The position numbers and the translations under genes were made by a program. The notes beneath the pieces were generated by a model. That model was not told the origin of the DNA and did no database searches. It saw only the letters and a program-made list of their open reading frames with translations. Positions 1-8,663 of a stretch of DNA of 64,000 nucleotides are shown one piece after another. The stretch is from Gemmobacter sp. 24YEA27 (GTDB lineage: Bacteria > Pseudomonadota > Alphaproteobacteria > Rhodobacterales > Rhodobacteraceae), in NCBI RefSeq assembly GCF_030052995.1, contig NZ_JASJPW010000001.1:1850001-1914000 (forward strand), written 5' to 3'. Positions within the stretch are counted from its first letter, which is position 1. Each line of letters starts with the position of its first letter.

Positions 1-21
1 GAGCTTCAGGCGGGGGGCAAT

Positions 22-691
22 ATGCGGTTTCTGGATTTCACCTCATGGCAGACATTGCTGGCGACGGTTGCCAGTTTGCTGCTGGTGACGCTGATCGGTG
101 TGGGGATCCGCATTGTTATGATGCTGACGATTCAACAGCGTCAGCAACGGATGAACCGTCAGATCAATGAGCGGCTGAAAGTGCTGATCGCGGCTTACAA
201 GGTGCTGGGCGGATCATTCACGGGCACGCTGACGGTCGATCCGACCCATTTGCGTGACCTGCGGGCCCGGCTGGAAGCCGAGGGCGCCGAGGCAGAGGTG
301 ATCACCTCTTCGGCCAGCCGGCTGGAGCGGACGCGGGTGGTGCGCGATGCGGTCGAGGCGGCGCTGTCGGATATCATCCTGCTCGGGACAGAGGAGCAGG
401 TGCGGCTTGCGGCCGCAGCCGCGGCCGATATGGCGGCGGGCGGCCGGTGCCGACGGCGGAGCTGGTCGTCTCACTGCGCGCCTATATCCGCGTGGCGCTG
501 GATCTGGAGCCGGTGCCGGGGGATGTGGTGATCCCGTCCCAGGGGCCGACGCGGGGCGGCGCTGCGGCGGGAAAATCCGGGGGCGTGGCGGGGATGGCGG
601 CGGCTCTGGTGGCGGTGGCGGCGGTATGGGCGGCGGTGGCATGGGGGGCATGGGGATCGGACCGGGTCGGCGCGAGGGCGAAAACGGCTGA
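22..691 (+). CDS. membrane-anchored protein with glycine-rich C-terminus (two frameshifts)
   Basis: The protein opens with one hydrophobic segment (about residues 12-35), then a charged helical region. A continuation in another frame reads PTAELVVSLRAYIRVALDL followed by a QGPTRGG segment, and in a third frame a glycine/methionine-rich tail (MGGGGMGGMGIGPGRREG) ends at 691. The pieces join if one base is missing near 437 and another near 578, so I annotate one gene with two frameshifts. The arrangement of N-terminal anchor, helical middle and Gly-rich tail matches an uncharacterised proteobacterial family I cannot name further. The 5' end is close to the window edge, but the ATG at 22 looks like a genuine start, followed directly by the hydrophobic segment. 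Confidence 0.55.
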
Positions 692-759
692 GGCGGCTGG
701 AAAGGAGTCCTTAAACCTCTGGCGGCACTATGGGGTGATTCTGATCGACAGGTGCCGAT

Positions 760-2017
760 GTGACCCGCCCGACCGAGCTGACCGATAATTGTGAGGCTGA
801 ATTCGCCTTTTCCGAACTGATCTATTCGCGCACCTGTCCGCGCGGGCTGATCCGGTCGGGGAATTCCGTGTTCCGACGCATGGCAGGGATCCCCTGGTCC
901 GATCTGATCGGGGCACCGCACCGGGTTATCCGCCACCCCGATATGCCGAAAGGGTTCTTCTACCTGTTCTGGCAAATGCTGAAAGCGGGCGAGCCTGCGG
1001 TCGGCTATGTAAAAACCGCAAAGCGGATGGCGGCTATTACTGGGTCCTCGCGGCGGCAATGCCCTGCGAAGGGGGGTTCTTTTCGGTAAGGTTGCGCCCC
1101 TCAAGCCCGATTTTTGAAAAGATCCGGTCGGAATATGCCGGTTTGCGCGAGCGCGAACAAAGCGAGGGACTGACCCCGAAGCCTCGTCGCAGATCCTGCT
1201 GGCGCGGCTCGCAGAGCTGGGGTTCCCGAGCTATGATGCCTTTGCGGCCCAGGCGCTCGCGACAGAAATCCGGTCGCGGGATATGCAGCTGAAACGGTCG
1301 GTGGATCGCAGCACCGAGACGCTGGCCTCGCTCCTGAACCTGCTTGTCGAAACACTATCGGAACAGGCGCGGCTGGTGTCGCAGTTTTCCGATCTGGTGC
1401 TGCTGCCGGTGAATATGCGACTGGTTGCGGCCAGGCTGGAACCCCAGGGCGGGCCGATCAGCCAGATTTCGGTGAATTACAAGAATTCCTCGGAAGAGAT
1501 CTCGCGCCGGCTTGCGGAATTCGTATCTGGCAAGGGCAATCTTTGTGGCCAGATGGCCAGCGCCGTGCGCCGAAGCCTGATCCTCGCCGGCACGTCGCGG
1601 CTCCAGGGCGAGCTGGTCGAGATCTACAATACTGGCGAAAGGGTTGAACGCGAAAAAGACGGCGAGGAGCGACGGGTCGAAGGCAAGGTTCTGGAAGGGG
1701 TGATCCGCGATTCCCGCAGCTCGGCTCAGGTTTCCCTGAAAGAGGCCGGCAAGCTGGCGGGGATTCTCAATGAGGCCAGCATGGATCTCAGGCGGATGAT
1801 CCTGGGCCTTGATACGATCCGCATTCTGGCCCGCGTGGAAAGCCGCAAGACCCAGAACAGCCAGACCGCGCTGACCGCCACAATTGACCGCATTGACGAG
1901 GTGCAGGCGTCGGTCTCGGAAAGCCTGAAGGCATTGATGGATCGTTCTGCCGCGATTGATCAGGCACTGACCCTGCTGCGTGCGCCTGACCGCAGCAAGG
2001 CCCTGGCTGCGAGCTGA
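760..2017 (+). CDS. PAS-domain (Aer-like) sensory protein, two frameshifts
   Basis: The N-terminus carries an Aer-type PAS domain: SRTCPRGLIRSGNSVFRRMAG, then LIGAPHRVIRHPDMPKG and, after correction, VKNRKADGGYYWVLA. The rest is alpha-helical and Ser/Glu/Arg-rich. No clear HAMP or conserved MCP hairpin is visible. Three frames must be joined: one base is missing near 1012 (tatgtaaaaacc) and one near 1180 (accccgaagcc). After correction the product is about 420 residues. The start is a GTG at 760 (the ATG two bases earlier runs into TGA) with only a weak AGGTG ribosome site. PAS domains of this type usually bind FAD or another cofactor to sense redox state. The output of this protein is unknown. 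Confidence 0.65.
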
Positions 2018-2199
2018 CTGAAATGGGTAGCGGATACCTGTCCGTTTCCCGGCAGCAGGAAAGGTCTTCTGAAAAGCGGGGCTACCGACGACATCAGTAT
2101 CACCTGTCTGGCAGCGGGCCGCGCCAGACGCCGCCCGCGCCGAAAAGGGGAGGCTGTGAGAGGGCTGGGCCTTTGCAGCAGGTGACCCTGGCAATCACG

Positions 2200-2223
2200 G
2201 GCACCAAACCGGGACTGGTGCCT
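2200..2223 (+). promoter_or_regulatory. hairpin upstream of a small ORF
   Basis: GGCACCA and TGGTGCC form a perfect 7-bp stem around an 8-10 nt loop. It ends about 10 nt before a strong AGGAGG ribosome site. It lies in the 485-bp stretch between the PAS gene and pgsA, which otherwise holds only the small ORF annotated next. It has no T-run, so it is not a plain terminator. Function unknown. Confidence 0.3.
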
Positions 2224-2246
2224 TCCGGCAACAGGAGGCAACCGAT

Positions 2247-2339
2247 ATGTGCAGTCAAGAACCCGCGGGCGGATTTCAGCTGTCGCAGGTTCACCCTGAT
2301 CAGAACGCTGCTTCGGCCTGCAACCGGAAAAGAACGTGA
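2247..2339 (+). CDS. possible 30-residue small protein
   Basis: An ATG sits 8 nt after a perfect AGGAGG ribosome-binding site and opens a 30-codon frame (starts MCSQEPAGGFQLSQVH, ends NRKRT). There is no signal peptide, membrane segment or recognisable domain; it has two cysteines. The good Shine-Dalgarno is the only support. It could be a leader peptide, a short protein, or the start of a frameshifted gene, since single-base losses are common in this window. Confidence 0.3.
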   Translation: MCSQEPAGGFQLSQVHPDQNAASACNRKRT

Positions 2340-2502
2340 CGCGTTTCTTCTCTTTCTGACCGGCGAGCCGGGCAAAGAGATCTGGCCTGCCTGCGATAAC
2401 GAGTGGTCGACAGCGGTATAAAGGTCACCCTGTCGGGCCAGGTCTTTGTCAAATCCTTTGTCCCCCTTTCCAGAGGCCGAAGCCTCGGCTACGAATGGCG
2501 GC

Positions 2503-3168
2503 ATGCGCTGGACGATCCCAAATACCCTCACTTTCATGCGGCTGCTCGCGGCTCCCGGCGTAGCTGTGTTGTTTCTGTATTTTCACAGGCCATGGGCCGA
2601 CTGGCTGGCGCTTGCGCTTTTCATCGGCGCGGCGGTGACCGACTATTTCGACGGCTATCTTGCGCGCTTGTGGAAACAGGAATCCAAATTCGGGGCCATG
2701 CTGGATCCGATTGCCGACAAGGCAATGGTGGTGATCGCGATCATGGTTCTTACAGGCTATAACGGCATGAACCCCTGGCTGATCCTGCCCGCCACCGTGA
2801 TCCTCTTCCGTGAGGTCTTTGTCTCGGGGCTTCGCGAGTTTATCGGGGCTAAAGCCGGCACGCTGCGCGTGACACAGCTCGCCAAATGGAAAACCACCGC
2901 GCAAATGGTTGCGATTGCAGCGCTTTTTCTTGGGACCGGGCTCGATTACGTCAACGGGATTGCGGCGCGTGGCATGACGGTCGAGCAATATGTCGATGCG
3001 GTCCGCGCCGGCACGGCCGATCCGATCCGGGCCTGCGTCACACAAAACTGCGCTTCTTATGCCAATTCCATCGGCCTTGTGCTGATCTGGATCGCGGCCA
3101 TCCTCACCGCCTTCACCGGCTGGGAGTATTTTGCGAAATCAAGACCATATCTGCGGGATGATCCATGA
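2503..3168 (+). CDS. pgsA: CDP-diacylglycerol--glycerol-3-phosphate 3-phosphatidyltransferase
   Basis: Integral membrane enzyme making phosphatidylglycerol phosphate from CDP-diacylglycerol and glycerol 3-phosphate, the first committed step to phosphatidylglycerol and cardiolipin. The CDP-alcohol phosphatidyltransferase signature is intact: DYFDGYLARLWKQ, then GAMLDPIADK, giving the DG-x2-AR-x8-G-x3-D-x3-D pattern. Several hydrophobic segments follow. I chose the ATG giving MRWTIPNTLTFMRLL because relatives begin there. An in-frame TTG at 2446 would add 19 residues. The product is 221 residues, a little longer than many relatives because of an insert before the last helix. Its end overlaps moaD by 4 bases, so the two are probably co-transcribed. 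Confidence 0.93.
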   Translation: MRWTIPNTLTFMRLLAAPGVAVLFLYFHRPWADWLALALFIGAAVTDYFDGYLARLWKQESKFGAMLDPIADKAMVVIAIMVLTGYNGMNPWLILPATVILFREVFVSGLREFIGAKAGTLRVTQLAKWKTTAQMVAIAALFLGTGLDYVNGIAARGMTVEQYVDAVRAGTADPIRACVTQNCASYANSIGLVLIWIAAILTAFTGWEYFAKSRPYLRDDP

Positions 3169-3413
3169 TCGAGATCCTCTATTTCGCCTGGCTGCGCGAA
3201 AGGATCGGTCTGCCACGCGAGAGGGTCGAGACCGGGGCGGCAACGGTTGCCGATCTCGTGCAGGAGCTCGCGCTGCGCGACGAGGCCTACGCTCTGGCCT
3301 TCGCCGATCTGACCAGCCTGCGGGTGGCGCTTGATCATGAACTGGCGGATTTTGACGCCCCGCTTGCAGGCGTGCGGGAAGTGGCTTTCTTCCCGCCAAT
3401 GACCGGGGGCTGA
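3165..3413 (+). CDS. moaD: molybdopterin synthase sulfur-carrier subunit MoaD
   Basis: Small ubiquitin-fold protein that carries sulfur as a C-terminal thiocarboxylate for molybdopterin synthesis. At 82 residues it has family length, and it ends in the required Gly-Gly (FFPPMTGG). It starts with the usual beta strand MIEILYFAWLRERIG. It overlaps pgsA by 4 bases and lies 3 bases before moaE, so the two subunits of the MoaD2-MoaE2 synthase are made together. Confidence 0.93.
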   Translation: MIEILYFAWLRERIGLPRERVETGAATVADLVQELALRDEAYALAFADLTSLRVALDHELADFDAPLAGVREVAFFPPMTGG

Positions 3414-3416
3414 GCC

Positions 3417-3869
3417 GTGACCGCGCCACAGATCCGGGTGGAGGCGGAGGCGTTTGACCAGGGGGCAGAGCTGAACCGCTTTACCTCTGCCGCCGCTCCG
3501 GCTGGCGCGGTTGTCAGCTTTTCCGGCCTTGTACGCGATGAGGGCGGCATACTCGAAGCGCTTGAAATTGAACATTATCCTGCGATGACCGCCGTCGCGA
3601 TCCAGGCCATTGCCGAAGAGGCCGCGCGCCGCTGGTCGCTGACCGCGACGCTGGTGATCCACCGTTTCGGGCGACTGGTTCCGGGCGAGGCGATCATGAT
3701 GGTTGCCACTGCCGCCCGGCATCGTCGTGAGGCCTTCGAGGCGGCAGAGTTCCTGATGGATTATCTCAAATCGCGGGCGCCGTTCTGGAAAAAGGCCTTC
3801 ACCGCCGGGGGCGCCGAATGGGTTGCCGCCAAAGACAGCGATGAGGATGCGCTGGGCCGCTGGGGCTGA
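3417..3869 (+). CDS. moaE: molybdopterin synthase catalytic subunit MoaE
   Basis: Catalytic partner of MoaD; it transfers sulfur to precursor Z (cPMP) to form the molybdopterin dithiolene. Family marks are VSFSGLVRDEGG, LEIEHYPAM, VIHRFGRLVPGEAIMMVA, RREAFEAAEFLMDYLKSRAPFWKK and a closing WVAAKDSDE. The catalytic lysine in PFWKK is present. The 150-residue length is normal. The start is a GTG 3 bases after the moaD stop. No other Mo-cofactor gene is nearby. Confidence 0.93.
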   Translation: MTAPQIRVEAEAFDQGAELNRFTSAAAPAGAVVSFSGLVRDEGGILEALEIEHYPAMTAVAIQAIAEEAARRWSLTATLVIHRFGRLVPGEAIMMVATAARHRREAFEAAEFLMDYLKSRAPFWKKAFTAGGAEWVAAKDSDEDALGRWG

Positions 3870-3887
3870 ATCTCCTGTCCTGACCGG

Positions 3888-4898
3888 CTAGCCCTTCCGA
3901 CCAAACCGTTCAGACCAGCAGGGTTGCAGATCGCCGCGCTGCGGGCTGGCGAGCCAGACCGCCCGGGCAATGGCGCGCGACAGGCAGACCGCCGCCGCAT
4001 GGCCGATCTGGAACAGATCGGTCAGCGGGTCCTGCAAAGCCCGTGCGCCACTCGCGGCTGCAAAGACCAGATCTCCGTCGAGCAGCGTGTGCGAGGGGCA
4101 GATCGCCCGCGCCATGCCATCATGTGCCGCAACCGCGACCCGATGCGCCTCGGCTTTGGTCAATACGGCGTCTGTGGCGACAATCGCGATGGTGGTGGCC
4201 TCGCCCATCCGCTTCATCGGCAGGGGAGCGGCGGGTGCGGGCAGCGCCGGTGCGGGGCCGAGGCCGCCGAATTCGGCGCCCTCTTCGAACGGGGCGGCGA
4301 GAAACCAGGGGCCGTTACCCGCCGTCACCTGACCAAGCGCATTGACCGCGACCAGGGCCCCGACCGTGATCCCCGAGGGCAGCACCGCCGAGGCCGAGCC
4401 AAGCCCGCCCTTCAGCGTGCCGGTCATTGCGCCGGTGCCGGCACCGACGCTTCCGAGGCCGAAATCTGCGGCCGCCGCCTCCAGCGCGGCGCGGCCAAGG
4501 GCGGGGTAGGGGCTGGTCACGGCCGCTTCGGGCCAGGACTTGTCACCGCCATTCAGCAGGTCGAAGAGGATGGCACCAGGCACGATCGGCACCCGCTGAT
4601 CGCCCACCGCATAGCCACGGCCCATCGCGCGCAGCCCCGCCATCACGCCGGAACAGGCGTCAAGACCAAAGGCTGATCCGCCGGACAGCACAAGCGCGTC
4701 CACCCCGTTCACCAGCCGGTCGGGCGCGAGAAGATCGGTCTCGCGGCTGCCCGGGGCGCCGCCCATGACATGTACCGCCGCCGTGAAGGGGCGGTCCGCC
4801 GTCAGGACGGTGACGCCTGATCGCAGGACCGGATCCGAGGCATTGCCGACCCGAAACCCTGCGACATCGGTGATCAGATTGCCTGGTCCTGGCCGCAT
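3888..4898 (-). CDS. P1 family peptidase (DmpA / L-aminopeptidase-like)
   Basis: Member of the DmpA/OAT-fold N-terminal nucleophile family, in which an internal Gly-Ser or Gly-Thr bond is self-cleaved to expose the nucleophile. Seen: LITDVAGFRVGNA at the start, SGVTVLTADRPF, VLSGGSAFGLDA, and GAGTGAMTGTLKGGLGSAS around the centre. Late in the protein TTIAIVATDAVLTKAEAHRVA matches the second-chain core. I start at the ATG giving MRPGPGNLI because GGAAGG lies about 10 nt upstream; an ATG three codons earlier is too close to it. The product is 336 residues. The substrate is unknown; relatives act as D- or L-aminopeptidases. It is convergent with moaE. Confidence 0.85.
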   Translation of the reverse strand: MRPGPGNLITDVAGFRVGNASDPVLRSGVTVLTADRPFTAAVHVMGGAPGSRETDLLAPDRLVNGVDALVLSGGSAFGLDACSGVMAGLRAMGRGYAVGDQRVPIVPGAILFDLLNGGDKSWPEAAVTSPYPALGRAALEAAAADFGLGSVGAGTGAMTGTLKGGLGSASAVLPSGITVGALVAVNALGQVTAGNGPWFLAAPFEEGAEFGGLGPAPALPAPAAPLPMKRMGEATTIAIVATDAVLTKAEAHRVAVAAHDGMARAICPSHTLLDGDLVFAAASGARALQDPLTDLFQIGHAAAVCLSRAIARAVWLASPQRGDLQPCWSERFGRKG

Positions 4899-5206
4899 CC
4901 GCCGCATCCCTTCCGCATCTTCTGCTCGACCCTGTTCAAGGCGCAGACTGCCCGCATTTCTGTCATTGATCCAGTGCCTGCACCCGTACTTGCGCCCGCG
5001 CCGCATGGTCCGGCCCGGGCAAAGCCCGCTGCGGGGGGATGGCTGATTTGTTGCCTCAGTCGCAACACTTAACCTGTGCATTGGCTGCTCTGGCACCTGA
5101 ATCGACGCGCGCGGCCCTTCGGGACTTGACGTGGCGCGGAGGGCGTGGCGCATGGACTCTATGCGGGACGGCGGGGGCCGTCCTGAGTCGTTTTCACCAC
5201 ACCGGG
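4899..5206. other. divergent intergenic region
   Basis: About 308 bp between the divergently read peptidase and L,D-transpeptidase genes. It must hold both promoters, but I cannot point to convincing -35/-10 pairs. Reading frames crossing it are extensions of the flanking genes upstream of their likely starts. Confidence 0.4.
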
Positions 5207-6088
5207 ATGATCTTCGTGATTTTCACACTGCCCCGCCTTGTTGCCGTGCTTGCCCTTTCCGCCCTTGCTGCCTGTGGCGCGAAACCGCAAATCGAAGAGA
5301 CGCCGGGCGTGGTCGCCGGCTATGAGGCCGTCGATGACGGCGCCATTCATATTCCGGCGGTGGCGCCGAAATATCTGATGGAGGACCATCGCCGCGCCGA
5401 GGTCGCCTATAACGGCGATGACGCGCCCGGCTCCATCGTGGTCGATGTCTATTCGCGCAAGCTCTATTGGGTGATGCCTGACGGGCGCGCAGTACGCTAT
5501 GCCATCGCGGTGGGCCGCGAGGGCACCTCGTTCCGTGGCAATGGCTATATCGGGCGCAAGGCGGAATGGCCGTCCTGGACGCCGACCGCCAATATGATCC
5601 GCACCCGCCCCGATCTTTACGCGGAATATGCCGGTGGTCTGCCGGGTGGCCTTGAAAACCCGCTGGGCTCGCGCGCGCTTTACCTTTATCGCGGCGGCCG
5701 TGACACCATGTTCCGCATCCATGGCACCATCGACAATGCATCGGTCGGGCTGGCGACCAGCGCGGGCTGCATCCGTCTTTACAACCAGGATGTGATGGAT
5801 CTCTACACCCGCGCCGGCAATGGCACCCATGTGAAGGTCCGCAGCGAAGCCGAGAGTGTCGCGCTTGAGGGTCCCTATATGGATGACGCCTTTGGCCGTG
5901 CCGTGCCGGAGACCGAGGCGAATATCGCGAAGAAGGCGGCAGATGAGGCGGCCATCGTGAAAGCCGAGGCAGCTGCCCGCGCCGCGGCTGAAAAGGCCGA
6001 GGCAAAGCGCCTGAAACAATGCAAGCGCAAGAAGATCGCGGCCGAGGATTGCCCGCTGCCAGAGGCCGATACAGCCGCTGCGGGCTGA
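5207..6088 (+). CDS. L,D-transpeptidase (YkuD) lipoprotein
   Basis: Periplasmic enzyme of the YkuD family, which forms 3-3 peptidoglycan cross-links or attaches proteins to peptidoglycan using a catalytic cysteine. The N-terminus MIFVIFTLPRLVAVLAL ends in a lipobox (LSALAAC), so the mature protein is probably lipid-anchored. The catalytic region reads FRIHGTIDNASVGL then SAGCIRLYN, with the His, Ser-x-Gly-Cys and Arg in place. The C-terminal 60 residues are a charged Ala/Glu/Lys helix ending in a CKRKKIAAEDCPLP segment with two cysteines. The ATG is chosen because the signal peptide begins there; its ribosome site is weak. A strong terminator follows. Confidence 0.88.
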   Translation: MIFVIFTLPRLVAVLALSALAACGAKPQIEETPGVVAGYEAVDDGAIHIPAVAPKYLMEDHRRAEVAYNGDDAPGSIVVDVYSRKLYWVMPDGRAVRYAIAVGREGTSFRGNGYIGRKAEWPSWTPTANMIRTRPDLYAEYAGGLPGGLENPLGSRALYLYRGGRDTMFRIHGTIDNASVGLATSAGCIRLYNQDVMDLYTRAGNGTHVKVRSEAESVALEGPYMDDAFGRAVPETEANIAKKAADEAAIVKAEAAARAAAEKAEAKRLKQCKRKKIAAEDCPLPEADTAAAG

Positions 6089-6111
6089 ACCCGCCCAAAC
6101 CTGAACAGATG

Positions 6112-6142
6112 AAAACCGCGCCAGATCCTGGCGCGGTTTTTT
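6112..6142 (+). terminator. Rho-independent terminator after L,D-transpeptidase gene
   Basis: AAAACCGCGCCAG pairs with CTGGCGCGGTTTT around an ATC loop and is followed by further T residues. It works for the + strand and, with its A-run, could also serve the convergent cupin gene. Confidence 0.9.
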
Positions 6143-6259
6143 CATGTGGAGGACCGTTTGCGGCTGTCATATTCGCGGTCAAAGTCCAGATCACCGCCCC
6201 TGATATATGGGCATTGACCGGGGCATTGTCCGGGGTATTCCCGGGGCCTCAGGCGATGT

Positions 6260-6607
6260 TCAGGCGACGATCACATAGTCTTTCAGCGTGGTTTCGATCA
6301 CCTCCCAGGTGCCGGCATAACCGGGGCGGATGATGAAACTGTCGCCCGCTTTCAGATGAGTTTCAGCGCCATTCTGGTCGGTCACCACCGAATGGCCCTC
6401 ATGGATATAGACATATTCCCATTCGTCATAAGAGACCTTCCACTTGCCTTTGGTCGCCTGCCAGAGGCCGGAATAAAGCCCCTCCTTTTCCTCAAGGCTC
6501 CAGGTCGTATGGACCGGATCGCCCGCGATCACCTTTTCGGCCGAAGGGCGGTCGGTTTCGGGCGTGATGCCGTCACGGGTGACGCGCAGGATCAGGGGAT
6601 GGGTCAT
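6260..6607 (-). CDS. cupin domain-containing protein
   Basis: 115-residue single-domain cupin of the sugar-epimerase-like/EutQ-like type. The conserved stretch is WKVSYDEWEYVYIHEGHSVV followed by LKAGDSFIIRPGYAGTWEV. The first histidine-rich cupin motif is replaced by a DEWEYVY segment, as in this subfamily. The start is set by GGAG 7 nt before the ATG giving MTHPLILRVTRDG. The ligand is unknown. It ends facing the L,D-transpeptidase terminator. Confidence 0.8.
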   Translation of the reverse strand: MTHPLILRVTRDGITPETDRPSAEKVIAGDPVHTTWSLEEKEGLYSGLWQATKGKWKVSYDEWEYVYIHEGHSVVTDQNGAETHLKAGDSFIIRPGYAGTWEVIETTLKDYVIVA

Positions 6608-6823
6608 CAATTGCTCCGTGGCTGAAAGGGGCTGCACGGGGCGTAAGCCCTGGCGCAAACCGGTTTGGCCCATTGGCGCCGGGAGGCGCAGCGCCGTCAA
6701 GAGGGGGCGACGGAGGGGCGAAAGCCCAGGTGCTGCACTGCGGCGCTTAATTCTTGCACAAGTTGCAGCGCTATGCCCTTATGCCGCGCAATCTGTTAAC
6801 GAAGCCCGGGACCTGCACCGCCC

Positions 6824-7662
6824 ATGAGCGCCACTTCCTCCGCCAGGGCGGTTCTGCCGCCCGATATCAGGGCCATGAAAGGGGGGCGCCGATCGTCACC
6901 CTCACCGCCTATACGACACCGGTCGCGCGGCTGGTCGATCCGCATTGCGATGTGATCCTGGTGGGTGACAGCCTTGGCATGGTGATCCACGGACTGCCCT
7001 CGACCATCGGCGTGACGATGGAGATGATGATCCTGCATGGCCGCGCCGTGGTCCGGGGCGCATCAAAGGCCATGGTGGTGATCGACATGCCCTTCGGGTC
7101 TTATGAGGAAAGCCCGGCTCAGGCCTTTCGCAATGCCGGCCGGCTGATGGCCGAGACCGGCGCGACCTCGGTCAAGCTTGAAGGCGGCGCGCATATGGCG
7201 GAAACAATTGCGTTCCTGACCGCGCGCGGCGTGCCGGTGATGGCGCATATCGGGCTGACGCCGCAATCGGTGAATACGCTGGGCGGCTATAAGGTCGTCG
7301 GGCGTGACGGTGAGGCTGAGAAAGTTATGGCCGATGCCCGGGCAACCGAGGCGGCGGGTGCCTATTCGGTGGTGCTGGAAAAGGTGCCCGCTGGGCTCGC
7401 GGCGCGGATCACCGGGGCACTTGCGATCCCGACCATCGGGATCGGCGCGGGTGTCGATTGTGACGGCCAGGTTCTGGTGGTCGATGATATGCTGGGGCTC
7501 TTTACCGAATTCCGCCCGAAATTCGTCAAGCGCTATGGCAATCTGGGCGAGGCTGCGGATCAGGCCATCGCGACCTATGCCGCCGAGGTGCGCGCACGCG
7601 CCTTCCCTGGCCCTGATCATTCCTTTGCTGACACTATGCCAGGACCAAAGACTTCCAAATGA
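6824..7662 (+). CDS. panB: 3-methyl-2-oxobutanoate hydroxymethyltransferase (one frameshift near the start)
   Basis: First enzyme of pantothenate synthesis: ketopantoate from alpha-ketoisovalerate and methylene-THF. Family signatures are [59 protein letters not shown] and [24 protein letters not shown]. The expected N-terminus ([21 protein letters not shown]) begins at the ATG at 6824, but in another frame. The two join if the run of six G at 6881-6886 originally had seven. The stop overlaps panC by ATGA, so translation is coupled. Homopolymer position and otherwise intact sequence make a sequencing undercall the likeliest cause. Confidence 0.9.
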
Positions 7663-8498
7663 CTGAAATCATTCATACTGTGGCCGAGCTGCGCCAACGT
7701 GTGCGGGCCTGGCGGGCGGCTGGCGATATGACCGGCGTGGTGCCAACGATGGGCGCTTTGCATGAGGGACATCTTTCGCTTGCGCGGCGGGCGCGGCTGG
7801 AATGCGAGCGCGTGATCACCACGATCTTCGTCAACCCGCGCCAGTTCAATAATCCTGACGATCTGAGCCGCTATCCCCGCACGCTGGACTCCGATGCGGC
7901 GCTTTTGAAATCGGTGCCGGTGGATGTGGTCTTCGCGCCGGATGTCGATGAGGTCTATCCAGATGGCTTTATCACCACGGTCTCGGTCGGTGGCGTGTCA
8001 GAACCGCTTGAGGGACGCATGCGCCCGGGCCATTTCGACGGGGTCGCGACGGTGGTGACCAAGCTTCTTGGTATGACCGAGGCGCAGCGCGGCTATTTCG
8101 GCCAGAAGGACTGGCAGCAGTTACAGGTGGTGACGCGGCTGGTGGCTGATCTCAACCTGCCGGTGCAGATCGTCGGCTGCGAGACGGTGCGCGAAGCGGA
8201 TGGTCTCGCCATGTCCTCGCGCAACCGCCAGCTGACCGGGGCGGGCCGCAACATCGCGCCGGTTCTATACGCCGCGATCAGCCGCGCCGCCGATGAGATC
8301 CGTGACGGCCAGAGCGACCGTATGGCGATCCGCGAGGCGGCGGAAACCATGCGCAATGCCGGGTTCGAGCGGGTGGAATATATCGAATTGCGCGATGCCG
8401 GCACGCTGATGCCCTCGGATGACCCGAAGCGCCCGCGCCGGATGCTTGCCGCCGCCTGGCTCGACGGCGTGCGCCTGATCGACAATATCCCGGTCTGA
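7659..8498 (+). CDS. panC: pantoate--beta-alanine ligase
   Basis: ATP-dependent ligase that joins pantoate and beta-alanine to give pantothenate, the last step of the pathway begun by the overlapping panB. The adenylation fold is clear: [14 protein letters not shown] (HxGH-type nucleotide motif), [49 protein letters not shown]. The 279-residue length is normal. The 4-base ATGA overlap with panB sets the start. A bidirectional hairpin terminator follows about 100 bp downstream. Confidence 0.95.
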   Translation: MTEIIHTVAELRQRVRAWRAAGDMTGVVPTMGALHEGHLSLARRARLECERVITTIFVNPRQFNNPDDLSRYPRTLDSDAALLKSVPVDVVFAPDVDEVYPDGFITTVSVGGVSEPLEGRMRPGHFDGVATVVTKLLGMTEAQRGYFGQKDWQQLQVVTRLVADLNLPVQIVGCETVREADGLAMSSRNRQLTGAGRNIAPVLYAAISRAADEIRDGQSDRMAIREAAETMRNAGFERVEYIELRDAGTLMPSDDPKRPRRMLAAAWLDGVRLIDNIPV

Positions 8499-8599
8499 CC
8501 CTTCCGGGTGGAGGATAGCAGCCAGGAGGACCTGTCGGCTTCCTTCTGATCCGCACAGTCCCGGGGGGCGGCCGCGCCGCCTTGCACCGTCAGAAAGAA

Positions 8600-8636
8600 A
8601 AAGGCGCCCGGATATCTTCCGGACGCCTTTCGTTTT
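8600..8636 (+). terminator. terminator between panC and the pstS-like gene
   Basis: AAAGGCG-C-CCGGA pairs with TCCGG-A-CGCCTTT and a GTTTTT tail follows. An A-run on the other side lets it serve the convergent pstS-like gene as well. Confidence 0.85.
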
Positions 8637-8663
8637 TCGTGAAGTCACCAGTCCCGGCAGGGA

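Noticed and set aside
2023..2421. 132-codon plus-strand frame before pgsA
   Set aside because: Translation is Arg/Pro-rich without a domain, and no ribosome site precedes its start. The short frame at 2247 with a good site is the only candidate there.
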